DNA of 64,000 nucleotides from Streptomyces zinciresistens K42. GTDB lineage: Bacteria > Actinomycetota > Actinomycetes > Streptomycetales > Streptomycetaceae. Below the pieces are notes generated by a model. That model saw only the letters and a program-made list of their open reading frames with translations. It searched no databases and was not told where the DNA came from. The stretch spans positions 1 to 64,000 of the forward strand of contig NZ_AGBF01000014.1 of NCBI RefSeq assembly GCF_000225525.1, in the 5' to 3' direction. Below, piece by piece: positions 38,908-48,065 of this stretch (positions are counted from its first letter, which is position 1; every line of letters begins with the position of its first letter). A program made the translations under genes and the position numbers.

Positions 38908-41616
38908 TCAGCCGAGACGGGTCAGCTTGTCCGAGAAGCCCGGCTCGACGAGGTCGTCCTTCAGGGCGACCGGCACCTTGACCGCACCGCTGCTGCCGTC
39001 GCCCACGGTGAGCGTGCCCACCTTGGTGCCGGCCTTCGCGGTCCGCGGGACCTCGTCGGAGGCGAAGGTCAGCCGCACCTTGAGCCCGGACCAGCCGACC
39101 GCCGTGACGTCCTTCGTGACCACGACCGGGGTGCGGCCGCCGAGCCCGTCGTCGACAGAGCCCACGACGTCGCCCTTCTTCAGGATCGTCGCCGTCTTCA
39201 GGGCGCCCTGGGCCGCCCGGATGAGCCGGTCGCCGCCGGAGAGCGCGGCGCTCAGGATGGTGTTCTCCGGACCGCCGGCGGGCTGGCGGACCACCGCGCC
39301 GACGATCATGCGCGTCTCGCCGCCGATCTCCTTCTTCGCCGCGAAGACCAGGTTGCCCAGGGCGGAGGTGGTGGTGCCGGTCTTGATGCCGACGACGCCG
39401 TTCCTGCCGACCAGCTGGTTCCAGTTGGAGTGGTTGAGGCCCTTGTAGTCGTCGTACGACATCATCCCGGCGACCTCGCGGAAGGCCGGCTCCTTCATCG
39501 CGGCCCTGGCCAGCTTCACCTGGTCCACGGCCGTGCTCACGGTGGTGTCGTTCAGACCGGAGGGGTCGGTGTACTTCGTGTCGGTCATGCCGAGGTCGTC
39601 GGCGGCGGCGTTCATCTTGGCGACGAACGCCTTCTCCGAACCGGCGTTCCAACGGGCCAGCAGCCGGGCCACGTTGTTCGCGGACGCGATCAGGATGCTC
39701 TCCAGCGCCTCGCGCTGGCTGATGCTGTCGCCCTCGGTCACCTTGACGGTGGACTCCTGGCCGGCGTCCGACTGGTCCTCGGCGGCCCGGTCGATCTTGA
39801 TCTTCGGGCCCTCGGCGCCGCTCTTGAGCGGGCGGTCGCGCAGGACGACGTACGCCGTCATGACCTTGGCGACACTGGCGATCGGCACGGGCTTCCGCTC
39901 GCCCGAGGAGCCGAAGGTGCCGATGCCGTCCACGTCGAGCGCGGCCTGCCCGGCGGCGGGCCAGGGGATGTCGGCCCTGCCGCCGCCGAAGCGGTACGTC
40001 TCCCCGGCGGTCAGGTCGAGGGTGGGCGCCGGCAGCGGGCGTACGGACTGCGCGATCGCGAAGACCACCGCGAGCAGCAGGACCAGCGGCGTCCAGATCT
40101 TCACCCGCCGGACCAGGGTGCGCACCGGCGTCTCCGGCGGCGGCGGGGTGTTCGTCAGCTCGGCGAGCAGGTCCAGCGGGGGCTTGGGCGGCAGCGGCTG
40201 CTGCGTGGTGCGCTCGGGACCCACCTGCGGTACGGCGGTGGTGACGTCCGGCGGCGTCGCGGGCTGCGGGGCCCGCGCCGCCCGAGGGTCCCCGGGGGGG
40301 TCCTGCGGGAGGTCCGGCTTGAGCGCGACGAACTTGCTGGTGCGCTCGGCGGGCGCCTCGGGCCGGGAGTCCCCGGGCGGGGAGTCGTCGGACCGGGAGT
40401 CGTCCGGCCGGGGCGCGTCCGCCGGGGGAGCGTCCGGCCTGGGGGCCTTCAGCATGGTGGTCGGCTGATCCGCCGTGGGCGCGGCCGGCGGCGCGGTCCG
40501 GAAGACGGCGGTGGGCTGGTCGACCACGGGCTTCCCGGGCCCGTCGGGCTTCTTGTCGTCGCGGTCACCGCCGCCGCCGTCGCCGCTGCCTGCCTCGGCG
40601 TCGGTGGCGCTGTCGGTTCCGGCCCCGGTGGGCTCGTCCGCGGGGTCCGGCCCGGCGGTCGCGTCGGCGTCGGTGCCCTCCGGGGCCGCGTCGGCGTCGT
40701 CGGTGTCGTCGGTGTCGGTGTCCTGGGCCGCGTGCTGCTCGGCGTCCGCGGCTTCCGGAGCCTGGACGTCGTCCTGCGGGTCCTCCGCGGGGCGCTCGGC
40801 GTCCCGGTCCGCGTCCGCGGCTTGCGGGGCCCGGGTGCCGTCCTGCGGGTCCTCCGCCGGACTCCCGGCGTCCTCGGCGTCCTCGGCCCGGTCGGCAGCG
40901 GCGGCGCCCTCGTCCGCGCTCTCGTCCGCGACCGCGTCCTCCGGCTCGCTCCCGGCGGCCCCAACCTCGTCGGCGTCCGGGGCCGCAAGGGCTGACGGGG
41001 CCGGGACGGACGTGTCCTCGGCGTCGGCGTCGGCGGTCCGGGCGACCGCCGCCTTCGCCTCCCGCGCCTTGGCGTCGGCGTCCTCGGCCGCGTCCTCGGC
41101 GTCCTCGGCCTTCGCGTCCGCGCCCCGCGCCGCGGCCTCCGCCCTCACCGCGGTGCCGGGACGGGCGTCGGTGTCCGCACTCGCGTCGGTGTCCGTGTCC
41201 GTGTCCGCACCCGCGTCCTCGCGGGCGTCCGGGCCGCCGGTCGCGGACTCCTCCGCGTCGGCCCCGGCCGCCCCTTGAGCCGCCGCACCGGCTTCCGCCG
41301 CGGTCTCGGCCGCAGCCCCGCTCCCGGCCCCGGTGCCGCCCTCCGCGGGCCCCGCAGGCTCCGAGGGCCCCGCAGGCTCCGTCCGCGCCGCCTCCAGGTC
41401 CTGGCGGGACAGCACCCGCGTGGCCGTGTCGACGCCGCCCCGCGGCCCTGCGGCGTCCTCGCGGGCCATCGCCAGACGGGGGTCGCGGGCCGCGCCCGTG
41501 CCCGCCCCGGAGGTGTCCTCCGGCTCGGGCCTGGATTCGGGAACCGGTACCGCGCTCCCCGACGTCGCTTCTGCCGACGACTCGCGCTGCTTCGACCTGT
41601 CGGGGGACTCGCCCGC
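38908..41616 (-). CDS. D-alanyl-D-alanine carboxypeptidase (class A, S11) with long acidic cytoplasmic tail
   Basis: A 902-aa type II membrane protein. Residues 1 to about 490 are low-complexity, Ala/Asp/Glu/Pro-rich, including repeated AEDPQDG and ADTDTDTDA-like runs. One TM follows (WTPLVLLLAVVFAIAQSV), then an S11 peptidase domain with SVAKVMT (Ser-x-x-Lys), SANN (Ser-x-Asn) and KTGTTT, and a C-terminal beta-rich domain. It trims the fifth D-Ala from peptidoglycan outside the cell. The cytoplasmic tail is much longer than in other family members and is likely disordered. Start: GTG 41616 lies 5 nt after GGAGG; an ATG at 41634 overlaps that ribosome site and is less likely. Confidence 0.85.
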   Translation of the reverse strand, partial: AGESPDRSKQRESSAEATSGSAVPVPESRPEPEDTSGAGTGAARDPRLAMAREDAAGPRGGVDTATRVLSRQDLEAARTEPAGPSEPAGPAEGGTGAGSGAAAETAAEAGAAAQGAAGADAEESATGGPDAREDAGADTDTDTDASADTDARPGTAVRAEAAARGADAKAEDAEDAAEDADAKAREAKAAVARTADADAEDTSVPAPSALAAPDADEVGAAGSEPEDAVADESADEGAAAADRAEDAEDAGSPAEDPQDGTRAPQAADADRDAERPAEDPQDDVQAPEAADAEQHAAQDTDTDDTDDADAAPEGTDADATAGPDPADEPTGAGTDSATDAEAGSGDGGGGDRDDKKPDGPGKPVVDQPTAVFRTAPPAAPTADQPTTMLKAPRPDAPPADAPRPDDSRSDDSPPGDSRPEAPAERTSKFVALKPDLPQDPPGDPRAARAPQPATPPDVTTAVPQVGPERTTQQPLPPKPPLDLLAELTNTPPPPETPVRTLVRRVKIWTPLVLLLAVVFAIAQSVRPLPAPTLDLTAGETYRFGGGRADIPWPAAGQAALDVDGIGTFGSSGERKPVPIASVAKVMTAYVVLRDRPLKSGAEGPKIKIDRAAEDQSDAGQESTVKVTEGDSISQREALESILIASANNVARLLARWNAGSEKAFVAKMNAAADDLGMTDTKYTDPSGLNDTTVSTAVDQVKLARAAMKEPAFREVAGMMSYDDYKGLNHSNWNQLVGRNGVVGIKTGTTTSALGNLVFAAKKEIGGETRMIVGAVVRQPAGGPENTILSAALSGGDRLIRAAQGALKTATILKKGDVVGSVDDGLGGRTPVVVTKDVTAVGWSGLKVRLTFASDEVPRTAKAGTKVGTLTVGDGSSGAVKVPVALKDDLVEPGFSDKLTRLG

Positions 41617-41786
41617 CACCGATGCCTCCTCCATGTGCCGCCGCACGCCCCGCGTGCGTCTGCCGAACCAAGGGCCGCCGTCCGGGCTCCGTGCCCGCAC
41701 GACCCACCCCGTGCCGCTGCCCGAACCTTTTACCAGTGTCCTGTGCGCGGGCCCCTGCTGACGCGGTAGACGAGAACGACATACCT

Positions 41787-41808
41787 ACCGGTTCCCTTAC
41801 GAACCGGT
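41787..41808. promoter_or_regulatory. Inverted repeat ACCGGTT-N8-AACCGGT
   Basis: Perfect 7-bp arms (41787-41793 and 41802-41808) in the gap between the divergent carboxypeptidase and GOLPH3-like genes. As both genes read away from it, an operator is more likely than a terminator. Confidence 0.45.
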
Positions 41809-41874
41809 CACGTCCTCTCGACAGACCAATGTGAGAGGGGTCACCCTGTCTGTCATCCACGCGGGGAGGCATGG

Positions 41875-42630
41875 ATGGGCAGGAGCCGCAGAACAATTCC
41901 GGAGGAGCTGCTGTTGCTGGCGCTGGACCCGACCACGGGTACCACCGCACAGCCGCAGTCGCTCGATCTCGGTCTGGCCGGAGCGCAGCTAGTGGAGCTG
42001 GCGCTGGCCGGACGGATAGCCCCAGACGGGGATCGTATCGCCGTGGTGGCACCACGGCCGACAGGAGATCCAACCCTGGACTGCGCGTTGGAGTTGCTGC
42101 GAAGGCGCGGCGCTCCGGTACGGGCCGTCCACTGGATCGGCGGGCCCCGCCTGGGGCTGCGCCAGACCTACCTTTCGCATCTGGAGAGGTGCGGCATGGT
42201 CGCCGCCGTGCCGGGCCAGATGTGCGGGGTGCTGCCGACCACTCGCTATCAGGCGACGGAGACGGCCATCAGCCGGGAGATCAAGGCCCGGCTGGACGCC
42301 GCGATCCGGACCGGTGTGCCACCGGACCCACGGACCGCGGCGCTCGCCGCCCTGGCCCACGCGGTCGGTCTCGGCAAGCACCTGTACCCGGGGAACGAGG
42401 GGCGCTCCTCTCGGTCCCGGCTCAGGGACCTGATCAGGCACGACCCCATGGGCGGTCTCGTCGCGCACGCCGTGATGGACGTCCAGAACGGCGCGGGCGC
42501 ACAGCCACGCCGCAGCCAGGCCCCGGCCGGCCGCCAGGCCGCCCCCGGCGGCAGGGCCGCAGCGGAACCCGCCCGCGGTGTTCCGACGCAGCAGCGCCGC
42601 GGATCCATGGCGCGCGTCGTGGCGCACTGA
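41875..42630 (+). CDS. GOLPH3/VPS74 (GPP34)-family protein
   Basis: A 251-aa protein with the GPP34 pattern: IPEELLLLALDPTTGTT, LDLGLAGAQLVELALAGRIA, and the RLRDLIRHDPMGG-like end with AALAALAHAVGLGKHLYPGN. In eukaryotes the family binds phosphatidylinositol-4-phosphate and sorts glycosyltransferases; bacterial members are of unknown role and several copies occur per Streptomyces genome. The final 50 residues are Gln/Arg/Ala/Gly-rich and disordered. GGGGAGG precedes the ATG; an overlapping ATG four bases earlier is in another frame. A strong hairpin follows the gene. Confidence 0.85.
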   Translation: MGRSRRTIPEELLLLALDPTTGTTAQPQSLDLGLAGAQLVELALAGRIAPDGDRIAVVAPRPTGDPTLDCALELLRRRGAPVRAVHWIGGPRLGLRQTYLSHLERCGMVAAVPGQMCGVLPTTRYQATETAISREIKARLDAAIRTGVPPDPRTAALAALAHAVGLGKHLYPGNEGRSSRSRLRDLIRHDPMGGLVAHAVMDVQNGAGAQPRRSQAPAGRQAAPGGRAAAEPARGVPTQQRRGSMARVVAH

Positions 42631-42785
42631 GCCGCAGCCCACGACCCGCTCCTGACGAACCGTCGCACGCACCATCCGATCGGCACCTCCCGATCGGTAA
42701 CGCTCGACACGCTCGGCACGTTCCCTGTGCACACCACGTGCGGCGCCGCACCGCGGTCCCCGGGGCCGGTACGGGAGCCGCAGGT

Positions 42786-42853
42786 CCGCGCGGGGCGACG
42801 GAACCACGGGTCCGCACGGCGGACCGGCACGGGGGTTCCGTCGCCCCGCGCGG
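42786..42853. terminator. Large perfect inverted repeat (terminator-like)
   Basis: 20-bp perfect arms CCGCGCGGGGCGACGGAACC (42786-42805) and complement (42834-42853), with an inner GGTCCG/CGGACC hairpin. It lies in the 374-bp gap after the GOLPH3-like gene, 150 bp before the next start. The rest of the gap shows no coding frame. Confidence 0.6.
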
Positions 42854-43004
42854 CCGCAGGTGCGCCCCCTCGTGTCCCCAACCAGCCCGTACGCAGCGCA
42901 TATCCGTCGTTTGCCAGCGGTGGAAAGCACCTTGGTGGCAGTCTGCTCAACAGCAGATACGCAAAGTGGCAGCAACAAGGCGGCCAGCCGGAGGTGCACG
43001 TCCC

Positions 43005-43862
43005 GTGGCGTCCAATGTCAATCCCACCGTCAGGCGACGCCGGCTGGGCCAGGAGCTGCGCAGGCTCTGCGAGCTCAAGGGCATGACGGCGGAGGAGGTG
43101 GCCGAGCGGCTGCTGGTGTCCCAGTCGAAGATCAGCCGCCTGGAGAACGGGCGGCGCAGCATCAGCCAGCGCGACGTCCGCGACCTGTGCGGGGTCTACG
43201 AGGTGGAGGACCACCGGATGGTGGACTCGCTGATGCAGATGGCCAAGGACTCTCGCCAGCAGGGCTGGTGGCACTCCTTCGGCGACATCCCGTACAGCGT
43301 CTACATCGGCCTGGAGACCGACGCGGCGTCCTTGCGCGTGTACGACCCGCAGGTCGTCCCGGGCCTGCTCCAGACGAAGCAGTACGCCGAGGCCCTGATC
43401 GCCGGAGCGCTGCCCGAGACCGCGCAGGCCGAGATCGAGAAGCGCGTCCAGGTGCGGATGCGCCGACAGGAACGAATCTCCGCCGAGGAGAACCCGCTGC
43501 GGCTGTGGACCGTGCTGGACGAGGCGGCCCTGCGCCGGGTCGTCGGCAACCGCTCCCTGATGCGCGACCAGCTGGAGCGGCTCGTCGAGCAGTCCCAACT
43601 CCCGCACGTCACCGTGCAGGTGATCCCCTTCGACATGGGGGCGCACCCCGGCCTCAACGGGCAGTACGCGATCCTGGAGTTCCCGGACGCGGCGGACTCC
43701 AGCGTCGTCTACATCGAGGGCGTCACGAGCGACCTGTACCTGGAGAAGGCCAACGACGTCCAGAAGTACAGCGTGATGTACGAGCACCTGCGGGCCCAGG
43801 CGCTGAACGTCGAGCAGTCACGGCAGTTCATCGCCGACATCTCCAAGCAATACGCGCGCTGA
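43005..43862 (+). CDS. XRE-family regulator with DUF5753
   Basis: A 285-aa regulator with a strong N-terminal HTH (about 10-65; LGQELRRLCELKGMTAEEVA, LLVSQSKISRLENGRRSISQ) and DUF5753 (about 95-280; YDPQVVPGLLQTKQYAEALI, VRMRRQERI, WTVLDEAALRRVVGN, VTVQVIPFDMGAHPGLNGQY). GTG 43005 lies 10 nt after GGAGG and gives the standard N terminus. It is followed after 266 bp by a separately promoted DUF397 gene rather than by a coupled one, in contrast to the pair at 35439-36505. Likely a regulator of development or secondary metabolism. Confidence 0.88.
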   Translation: MASNVNPTVRRRRLGQELRRLCELKGMTAEEVAERLLVSQSKISRLENGRRSISQRDVRDLCGVYEVEDHRMVDSLMQMAKDSRQQGWWHSFGDIPYSVYIGLETDAASLRVYDPQVVPGLLQTKQYAEALIAGALPETAQAEIEKRVQVRMRRQERISAEENPLRLWTVLDEAALRRVVGNRSLMRDQLERLVEQSQLPHVTVQVIPFDMGAHPGLNGQYAILEFPDAADSSVVYIEGVTSDLYLEKANDVQKYSVMYEHLRAQALNVEQSRQFIADISKQYAR

Positions 43863-44128
43863 CCCACCCGCCCCGCGTCCGCCGGCGCTCGTCGCGCGGA
43901 CGCACCCGGCCGGAGAAGTCGCGTACGGTACACCGTCCTCCGGTCTGGGCGGAAGACTCCAATGGAATATGCCATCCGGTCGAGTGAATAGTCGCTTCGC
44001 GCACCGATGAGGGCGAGTAGCGTCGATCACGCCACCGAGTACCACAGGTTGGCGCGAATCGCCCCGCGGATCCCGTCGGACCCGCAGGGCGGTGACAGCA
44101 ACTCACCATCTGGCAATGCGGAGCGAAC

Positions 44129-44320
44129 ATGGCAATTCGTCAGGGTGCCACGGACACGTGGACCAAGTCCTCCTACTCGACGGGGAACGGCGCGTGCGTC
44201 GAGGTCAGGTCGCCGCTCGCGGCGGCCATGGCGGTGCGGGACTCCAAGGTTCCCGCGGGCCCGGTCCTGGCGTTCCCCGCGAACGCGTGGAACACCTTCG
44301 TGGCGTCGGTCAAGGCGTAA
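44129..44320 (+). CDS. DUF397 protein
   Basis: A 63-aa DUF397 protein: TWTKSSYSTGNGACVEVRSP, MAVRDSKVPAGPVLAFPANA and WNTFVASVK. The 266-bp stretch before it holds no gene. Ends before a clear hairpin terminator at 44390. Partner is probably the XRE protein at 43005-43862. Confidence 0.9.
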   Translation: MAIRQGATDTWTKSSYSTGNGACVEVRSPLAAAMAVRDSKVPAGPVLAFPANAWNTFVASVKA

Positions 44321-44389
44321 GGAGCGGGGCTGTCTGAACCGCACCCCCGGCCGGCCCGACGGCCGACAACTGCACAAGCACCACCGGAA

Positions 44390-44429
44390 GAGCCCTCTCG
44401 ACCAGCCGCCGTCCTCGCCGAGAGGGCTC
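44390..44429. terminator. Hairpin terminator after the DUF397 gene
   Basis: Perfect 11-bp arms GAGCCCTCTCG (44390-44400) and CGAGAGGGCTC (44419-44429) with an 18-nt loop. Confidence 0.7.
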
Positions 44430-44566
44430 GGCCATGCCCACGGCCGGCCGGCCCCGCGCGCCGCCCGCCCCGGATCACCGCACGGGGAACGCCACGTCGC
44501 CACCGCGCGGACCGTTCCGCCCGGTGGCGACGACGCTCGGCCCCGCCCCGGGGCACGGCCGACCGC

Positions 44567-45070
44567 TCAGCCGAGCTGGCGCTCGACGGCCGCCACGACC
44601 CGGGCGTCGTCCGGCTCGGTCTGCGGCGAGAAGCGCGCGACGACCGCGCCGTCCCGGCCGATCAGGAACTTCTCGAAGTTCCAGCGGATGTCCCCGCTGT
44701 GGCCCTCGTCGTCGGCGAAGCCCACCAGGCGCTCGTACAGCGCGTGCCGGCCCTCCCCGTTCACCTCGACCTTCTCGGTCAGCGGGAACGTCACGCCGTA
44801 CGTCGCCGAGCAGAACTCGGCGATCTCCTCGGCGGTGCCGGGCTCCTGGCCGAGGAACTGGTTGCAGGGCACGCCGAGCACGGTGAAGCCGCGGCCCGCG
44901 TACTGCTCCTGGAGCTTCTCCAGCGCCGTGTACTGCGGGGTCAGGCCGCACTTGGAGGCGACGTTCACCACGAGGACCGCCTGCCCGGCGTACTGGCCGA
45001 GGTCCGCGGAGCCGCCCTTCAGGGCGCCGATCTCGATGTCGAGGGGGGATGCGTTGCTGTCAGCAGTCAT
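44567..45070 (-). CDS. Glutathione peroxidase-family thiol peroxidase
   Basis: A 167-aa cysteine-type GPx. Peroxidatic Cys41 in NVASKCGLTPQY, Gln75 in NQFLGQEPG and Trp130 in RWNFEKFLIGRDG form the catalytic triad. A second Cys at 69 (VPCNQF) and Cys87 are present. Streptomyces lacks glutathione, so thioredoxin or mycothiol is the likely reductant (established for bacterial CysGPx in general, inference here). ATG 45070 overlaps the stop of the upstream ArsR-type regulator, so the enzyme may be under that regulator's control. Confidence 0.92.
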   Translation of the reverse strand: MTADSNASPLDIEIGALKGGSADLGQYAGQAVLVVNVASKCGLTPQYTALEKLQEQYAGRGFTVLGVPCNQFLGQEPGTAEEIAEFCSATYGVTFPLTEKVEVNGEGRHALYERLVGFADDEGHSGDIRWNFEKFLIGRDGAVVARFSPQTEPDDARVVAAVERQLG

Positions 45071-46098
45071 GCCCGGATGCTAGCCCCGCCCATCCCCGCC
45101 CCCTTCACCCGCACTCCGCCCCCGGCCTCGCCGTCCGCCCCCGCCGCCCGCACCAGCACCTCCCCGGCCGCCGTACGCGAGTACAGCACCGTACGCCCCG
45201 CCCGCCGCCGCTCCACCAGCCCCGCGTCCCGCAGCACCCGCAGATGGCGGCCGGCCGAGCCGAGCCCCTGCCCGGTGACCGCGACCAGCTGGGTCGTGCT
45301 GAGCGGGGCCTCCAGCAGCACCAGGACGGCGGCGCGGGCGGCCCCGAGCAGGGCGGCGAGCCCCGCCGGCACCGGCCGCGCCCCGGGATCGGTGAGCGCG
45401 CCCGCGCACGGGTACACCAGCGCGTAGCGGCCGGGGTCCTCCCAGGAGACCCAGCCGCGCCGCGGCGTCACCGGCACGAACAGCAGCTCGGCACCGGCGA
45501 CCTCGCGCGGCGGATACTCGTACGGATTGACCTGGAGCCGGCTGCCGCCGAGCCAGCGGGTGCGCCCCGGCCGCAGCCCGTCCAGCGCGGCGGCCCACCC
45601 CTCCCGGCCGACCTGCGCCGTCCGCGCGACCACGTCCGCCTCCAGCACCCGCCGGCGCCGCGCCCAGTCCGGCCGTACCGTCTCCGCCCACACCCGGCGC
45701 AGCAGCGCCGCCGCCCGCGCGGGCAGGTCGTCCCGGTCCAGTACGGCGGGCAGCGGCCCGGCGAGGGACACGGTGAGCTGGGCGCGCGCCCGGAGCGGGT
45801 CGGCCGAGCGCACCCGCGCCACGGCCTCCTCGAAGCTCTCGCCCGGCCGCGGGGTCGGGGTGAGGAAGTCGGCGATCCAGTCCTTCCCGAGCCCGGCCCG
45901 CACCAGGTGCGCGGTGACCGGATCGGCGGCCAGCCGGGCCAGGTGGCGCGGCCGGTGGGCGTCGAGCCACGCCCGCTCACCGGGGTGCGCCGGCCGGCCC
46001 GAGTGCAGCAGCTTCAGCGCCGCGAACGTCTCGGCGAGCGGCGACAGCACGAACCTGCTTGCGGCCAGGGTGTCGGCGTTGACCTGCCACCAGCCCAT
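45067..46098 (-). CDS. ArsR-type winged-helix regulator with long N-terminal domain (DUF5937-like)
   Basis: A 343-aa protein. The first 240 residues form an uncharacterised domain opening RFVLSPLAETFAALKLLHSG and containing RRGWVSWEDPGRYALVYP. A winged helix follows (about 250-325; VLVLLEAPLSTTQLVAVTGQ, SAGRHLRVLRDAGLVERRRA, GRTVLYSRT). This architecture is widespread in Streptomyces. Its stop overlaps the start of the glutathione peroxidase gene by 4 bp, and it is divergent from the MFS gene, so both could be targets. The extreme C terminus is Gly/Ala-rich and not conserved. Confidence 0.8.
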   Translation of the reverse strand: MGWWQVNADTLAASRFVLSPLAETFAALKLLHSGRPAHPGERAWLDAHRPRHLARLAADPVTAHLVRAGLGKDWIADFLTPTPRPGESFEEAVARVRSADPLRARAQLTVSLAGPLPAVLDRDDLPARAAALLRRVWAETVRPDWARRRRVLEADVVARTAQVGREGWAAALDGLRPGRTRWLGGSRLQVNPYEYPPREVAGAELLFVPVTPRRGWVSWEDPGRYALVYPCAGALTDPGARPVPAGLAALLGAARAAVLVLLEAPLSTTQLVAVTGQGLGSAGRHLRVLRDAGLVERRRAGRTVLYSRTAAGEVLVRAAGADGEAGGGVRVKGAGMGGASIRA

Positions 46099-46173
46099 GC
46101 CACGCCCCCCCGCACCTTTCGCCGCCCCGCGAAACAGTATCGGGCCGCCCCGCCCCCCTTCAGACTCCGCCGC

Positions 46174-47373
46174 ATGCGCAGCTACCGCCTGCTCCTCCGC
46201 ACCCCCGAGTTCACCCCGCTCCTCGCCTCCTTCGCGCTGCAGTCGGCCGCCGGCACGGTCGGCGGCCTGTCCCTCGGCACCCTGGTGTACGCGGCGACCG
46301 GCTCACCGCTGCTGTCGGCCGTCAGCATGTTCGGCCCGCAACTCGCCCAGGTGGCGGGCGCCACGACCCTGCTGTCGGCCGCGGACCGGATCGCGCCCCG
46401 CGCCGCCCTCACCGGCATCGCGCTGGCCCACGCGCTCGGCACCGCGGCCGTCGCCGTGCCCGGTCTGCCGCTCGGGGCGCTGTTCGCGCTGGTCCTGCTG
46501 CTCGGACTGATCGCCTCCCTCGGCGGCGGCGTCCGCTGGGGACTGCTGCACGAGATCCTCACCAAGGACGGCTACCTGCTGGGCCGCTCGGTCCTCAACA
46601 TGGCGAACGGCCTGACGCAGATCGCCGGGTACGCAGTGGGCGGCGCCCTCCTCGCGCTGCTGTCCCCGCGCGCCGCCCTGCTGGTCTCCGCGGTCCTGTA
46701 CGCGACGGCGGCCCTGGTCACCCGGGCCGGCCTCGCCCGCCGCCCGCCCCGCGCCCAGGGCCGCCCCTCGGTCGCGGCGACCTGGCGCACCAACGCCCTG
46801 CTGTGGTCCTCCCGGCCGCGCCGCCGCCTCTATCTCGCACTCTGGGTGCCCAACGGCCTGATCGTCGGCTGCGAGTCCCTGTACGTCGCCTACGCCCCGC
46901 AGGCCGCCGGCACCCTCTTCGCGAGCGCCGCGCTCGGGATGTTCGCCGGGGACGTGGCGGTCGGCAGGCTGGTGCCGCCCCGGCTGCGGCCGAGGCTGGG
47001 CGTCCCGCTGCTGGTGCTCCTGGCGGCGCCGTACACCCTCTTCGCGTTCGGCCCGCCACCGCCGCTCGCGGCCGTGGCGGTGGCCCTCGCCTCGGTCGGC
47101 TTCGGCGCGAGCCTCGTGCAGCAGGAGCGCCTCATGGCCCTGGTCCCCGGCGAACTCGGCGGCCACGCGCTGGGGTTGCACTCGGCGGGCATGCTCACGG
47201 CCCAGGGCCTCAGCGCCGCGCTGGCCGGCGCGATCGCCCAGTGGACGTCCCCCGCGACGGCCATGGCGGCGATGGCGGCGGCGTCCCTGACGGTGACCGC
47301 GGCGCTGACGGCGAGGGAGTGGGGCGTACGGGCGAGATCGGACGGCACGGCGCGTCGTACCGGTATGTCTTAA
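46174..47373 (+). CDS. MFS transporter
   Basis: A 399-aa membrane protein with about 12 helices, starting PEFTPLLASFALQSAAGTVG and containing GGLSLGTLVYAATGSPLLSA, GRSVLNMANGLTQIAGYAVG and the late LMALVPGELGGHALGLHSAG. Most similar in style to actinobacterial drug/proton antiporters related to MFS_1 enterobactin-type exporters; substrate unknown. Only 75 bp separate it from the divergent ArsR-type regulator. No clear ribosome site, so perhaps a short leader. Confidence 0.8.
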   Translation: MRSYRLLLRTPEFTPLLASFALQSAAGTVGGLSLGTLVYAATGSPLLSAVSMFGPQLAQVAGATTLLSAADRIAPRAALTGIALAHALGTAAVAVPGLPLGALFALVLLLGLIASLGGGVRWGLLHEILTKDGYLLGRSVLNMANGLTQIAGYAVGGALLALLSPRAALLVSAVLYATAALVTRAGLARRPPRAQGRPSVAATWRTNALLWSSRPRRRLYLALWVPNGLIVGCESLYVAYAPQAAGTLFASAALGMFAGDVAVGRLVPPRLRPRLGVPLLVLLAAPYTLFAFGPPPPLAAVAVALASVGFGASLVQQERLMALVPGELGGHALGLHSAGMLTAQGLSAALAGAIAQWTSPATAMAAMAAASLTVTAALTAREWGVRARSDGTARRTGMS

Positions 47374-47451
47374 TTTTTCACATTAACCTTCCGTAACTGT
47401 ACGAAGTCGATCTCTCACGGATCGCACCCCACCTCACTCTCCGGAGATGAC

Positions 47452-47745
47452 ATGCACAAGCTTCGCAAGGCCGCCGTCGTGGTGGTCGCCCTCGGCAGCG
47501 CCGGCCTGCTGAGCACCGGCCCCGCCACCGCGCAGGGCCTCGACGGCCACGGCGGCAAGGGTGGCGACAAGGTCAGCGTCCTGCAGAGCTCCAACTGCAA
47601 GTCGCACGACCTGAACCTGGACATCCTCGGCCAGGTCGGCATCCTCAACGGCGCCCTGGGCAGCGCGCTCAACGGCGAGGGCGACGCCGGCGCGCAGGAG
47701 ACCCGTATCGGCTCGTCGATGGGCTGCGACAACTCCGCCTTCTGA
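47452..47745 (+). CDS. Small secreted protein, function unknown
   Basis: A 97-aa precursor: basic start MHKLRKAA, hydrophobic core VVVVALGSAGLLSTGPATAQ with a signal-peptidase I site after ATA-Q (about residue 27), leaving about 70 residues. The mature part has two Cys (SSNCKSHD and SMGCDNSAF) that may form one disulfide, and a Leu/Ile/Gly-rich centre LNLDILGQVGILNGALGSAL. The style recalls small surface proteins (chaplin or rodlin-like) but it lacks their defining motifs, so I leave it unnamed. Upstream is an AT-rich promoter patch (TTAATTTTTCACATTAACC, 47371-47389); GGAGA lies close to the ATG. Confidence 0.75.
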   Translation: MHKLRKAAVVVVALGSAGLLSTGPATAQGLDGHGGKGGDKVSVLQSSNCKSHDLNLDILGQVGILNGALGSALNGEGDAGAQETRIGSSMGCDNSAF

Positions 47746-47818
47746 GGCCCGCCGCACCACGGGGGATCTCGCCACGCCTCGCACCGCGCCGCGCCCGGTG
47801 GGACCCGCCGGTGGAGAA

Positions 47819-47839
47819 GGGGCCGTGCCACACGGCCCC
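47819..47839. terminator. Short hairpin GGGGCCGTG-CCA-CACGGCCCC
   Basis: Perfect 9-bp arms with a 3-nt loop, 74 bp after the small secreted protein gene. Confidence 0.55.
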
Positions 47840-47908
47840 GGTCGGTTCCGCCGGACGCGGCGGTGCCGAGGCGAAGATCGACTCAACGATCTCCCCGTGA
47901 TCCGGTGA

Positions 47909-47940
47909 GGGGCCCGATCCGCCGCTGCGGATCGGGCCCC
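47909..47940. terminator. Strong hairpin terminator between convergent genes
   Basis: Perfect 14-bp arms GGGGCCCGATCCGC (47909-47922) and GCGGATCGGGCCCC (47927-47940) with a 4-nt loop. The 320-bp gap from 47746 to 48065 holds only this, the hairpin at 47819 and a short CCGTCGTC-type direct repeat at about 48029-48065. Confidence 0.75.
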
Positions 47941-48065
47941 GTCGCGTCCGGGGCCGTCCCGGGGAGCCGCACGGGTCCCCGCTCCGGCCCGCCCCGTCCG
48001 GGGGCAAGGCGTCCGCCGTCCCCCGGCGGCCGTCGTCACCCGTCGTCCCCCGTCGTCCCTTGTCG

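Noticed and set aside
40565..42073. Long minus-strand frame in the carboxypeptidase tail region
   Set aside because: Product of Gly/Arg-rich reading of the same low-complexity DNA; the S11 frame continues through it with SVAK, SANN and KTG downstream.
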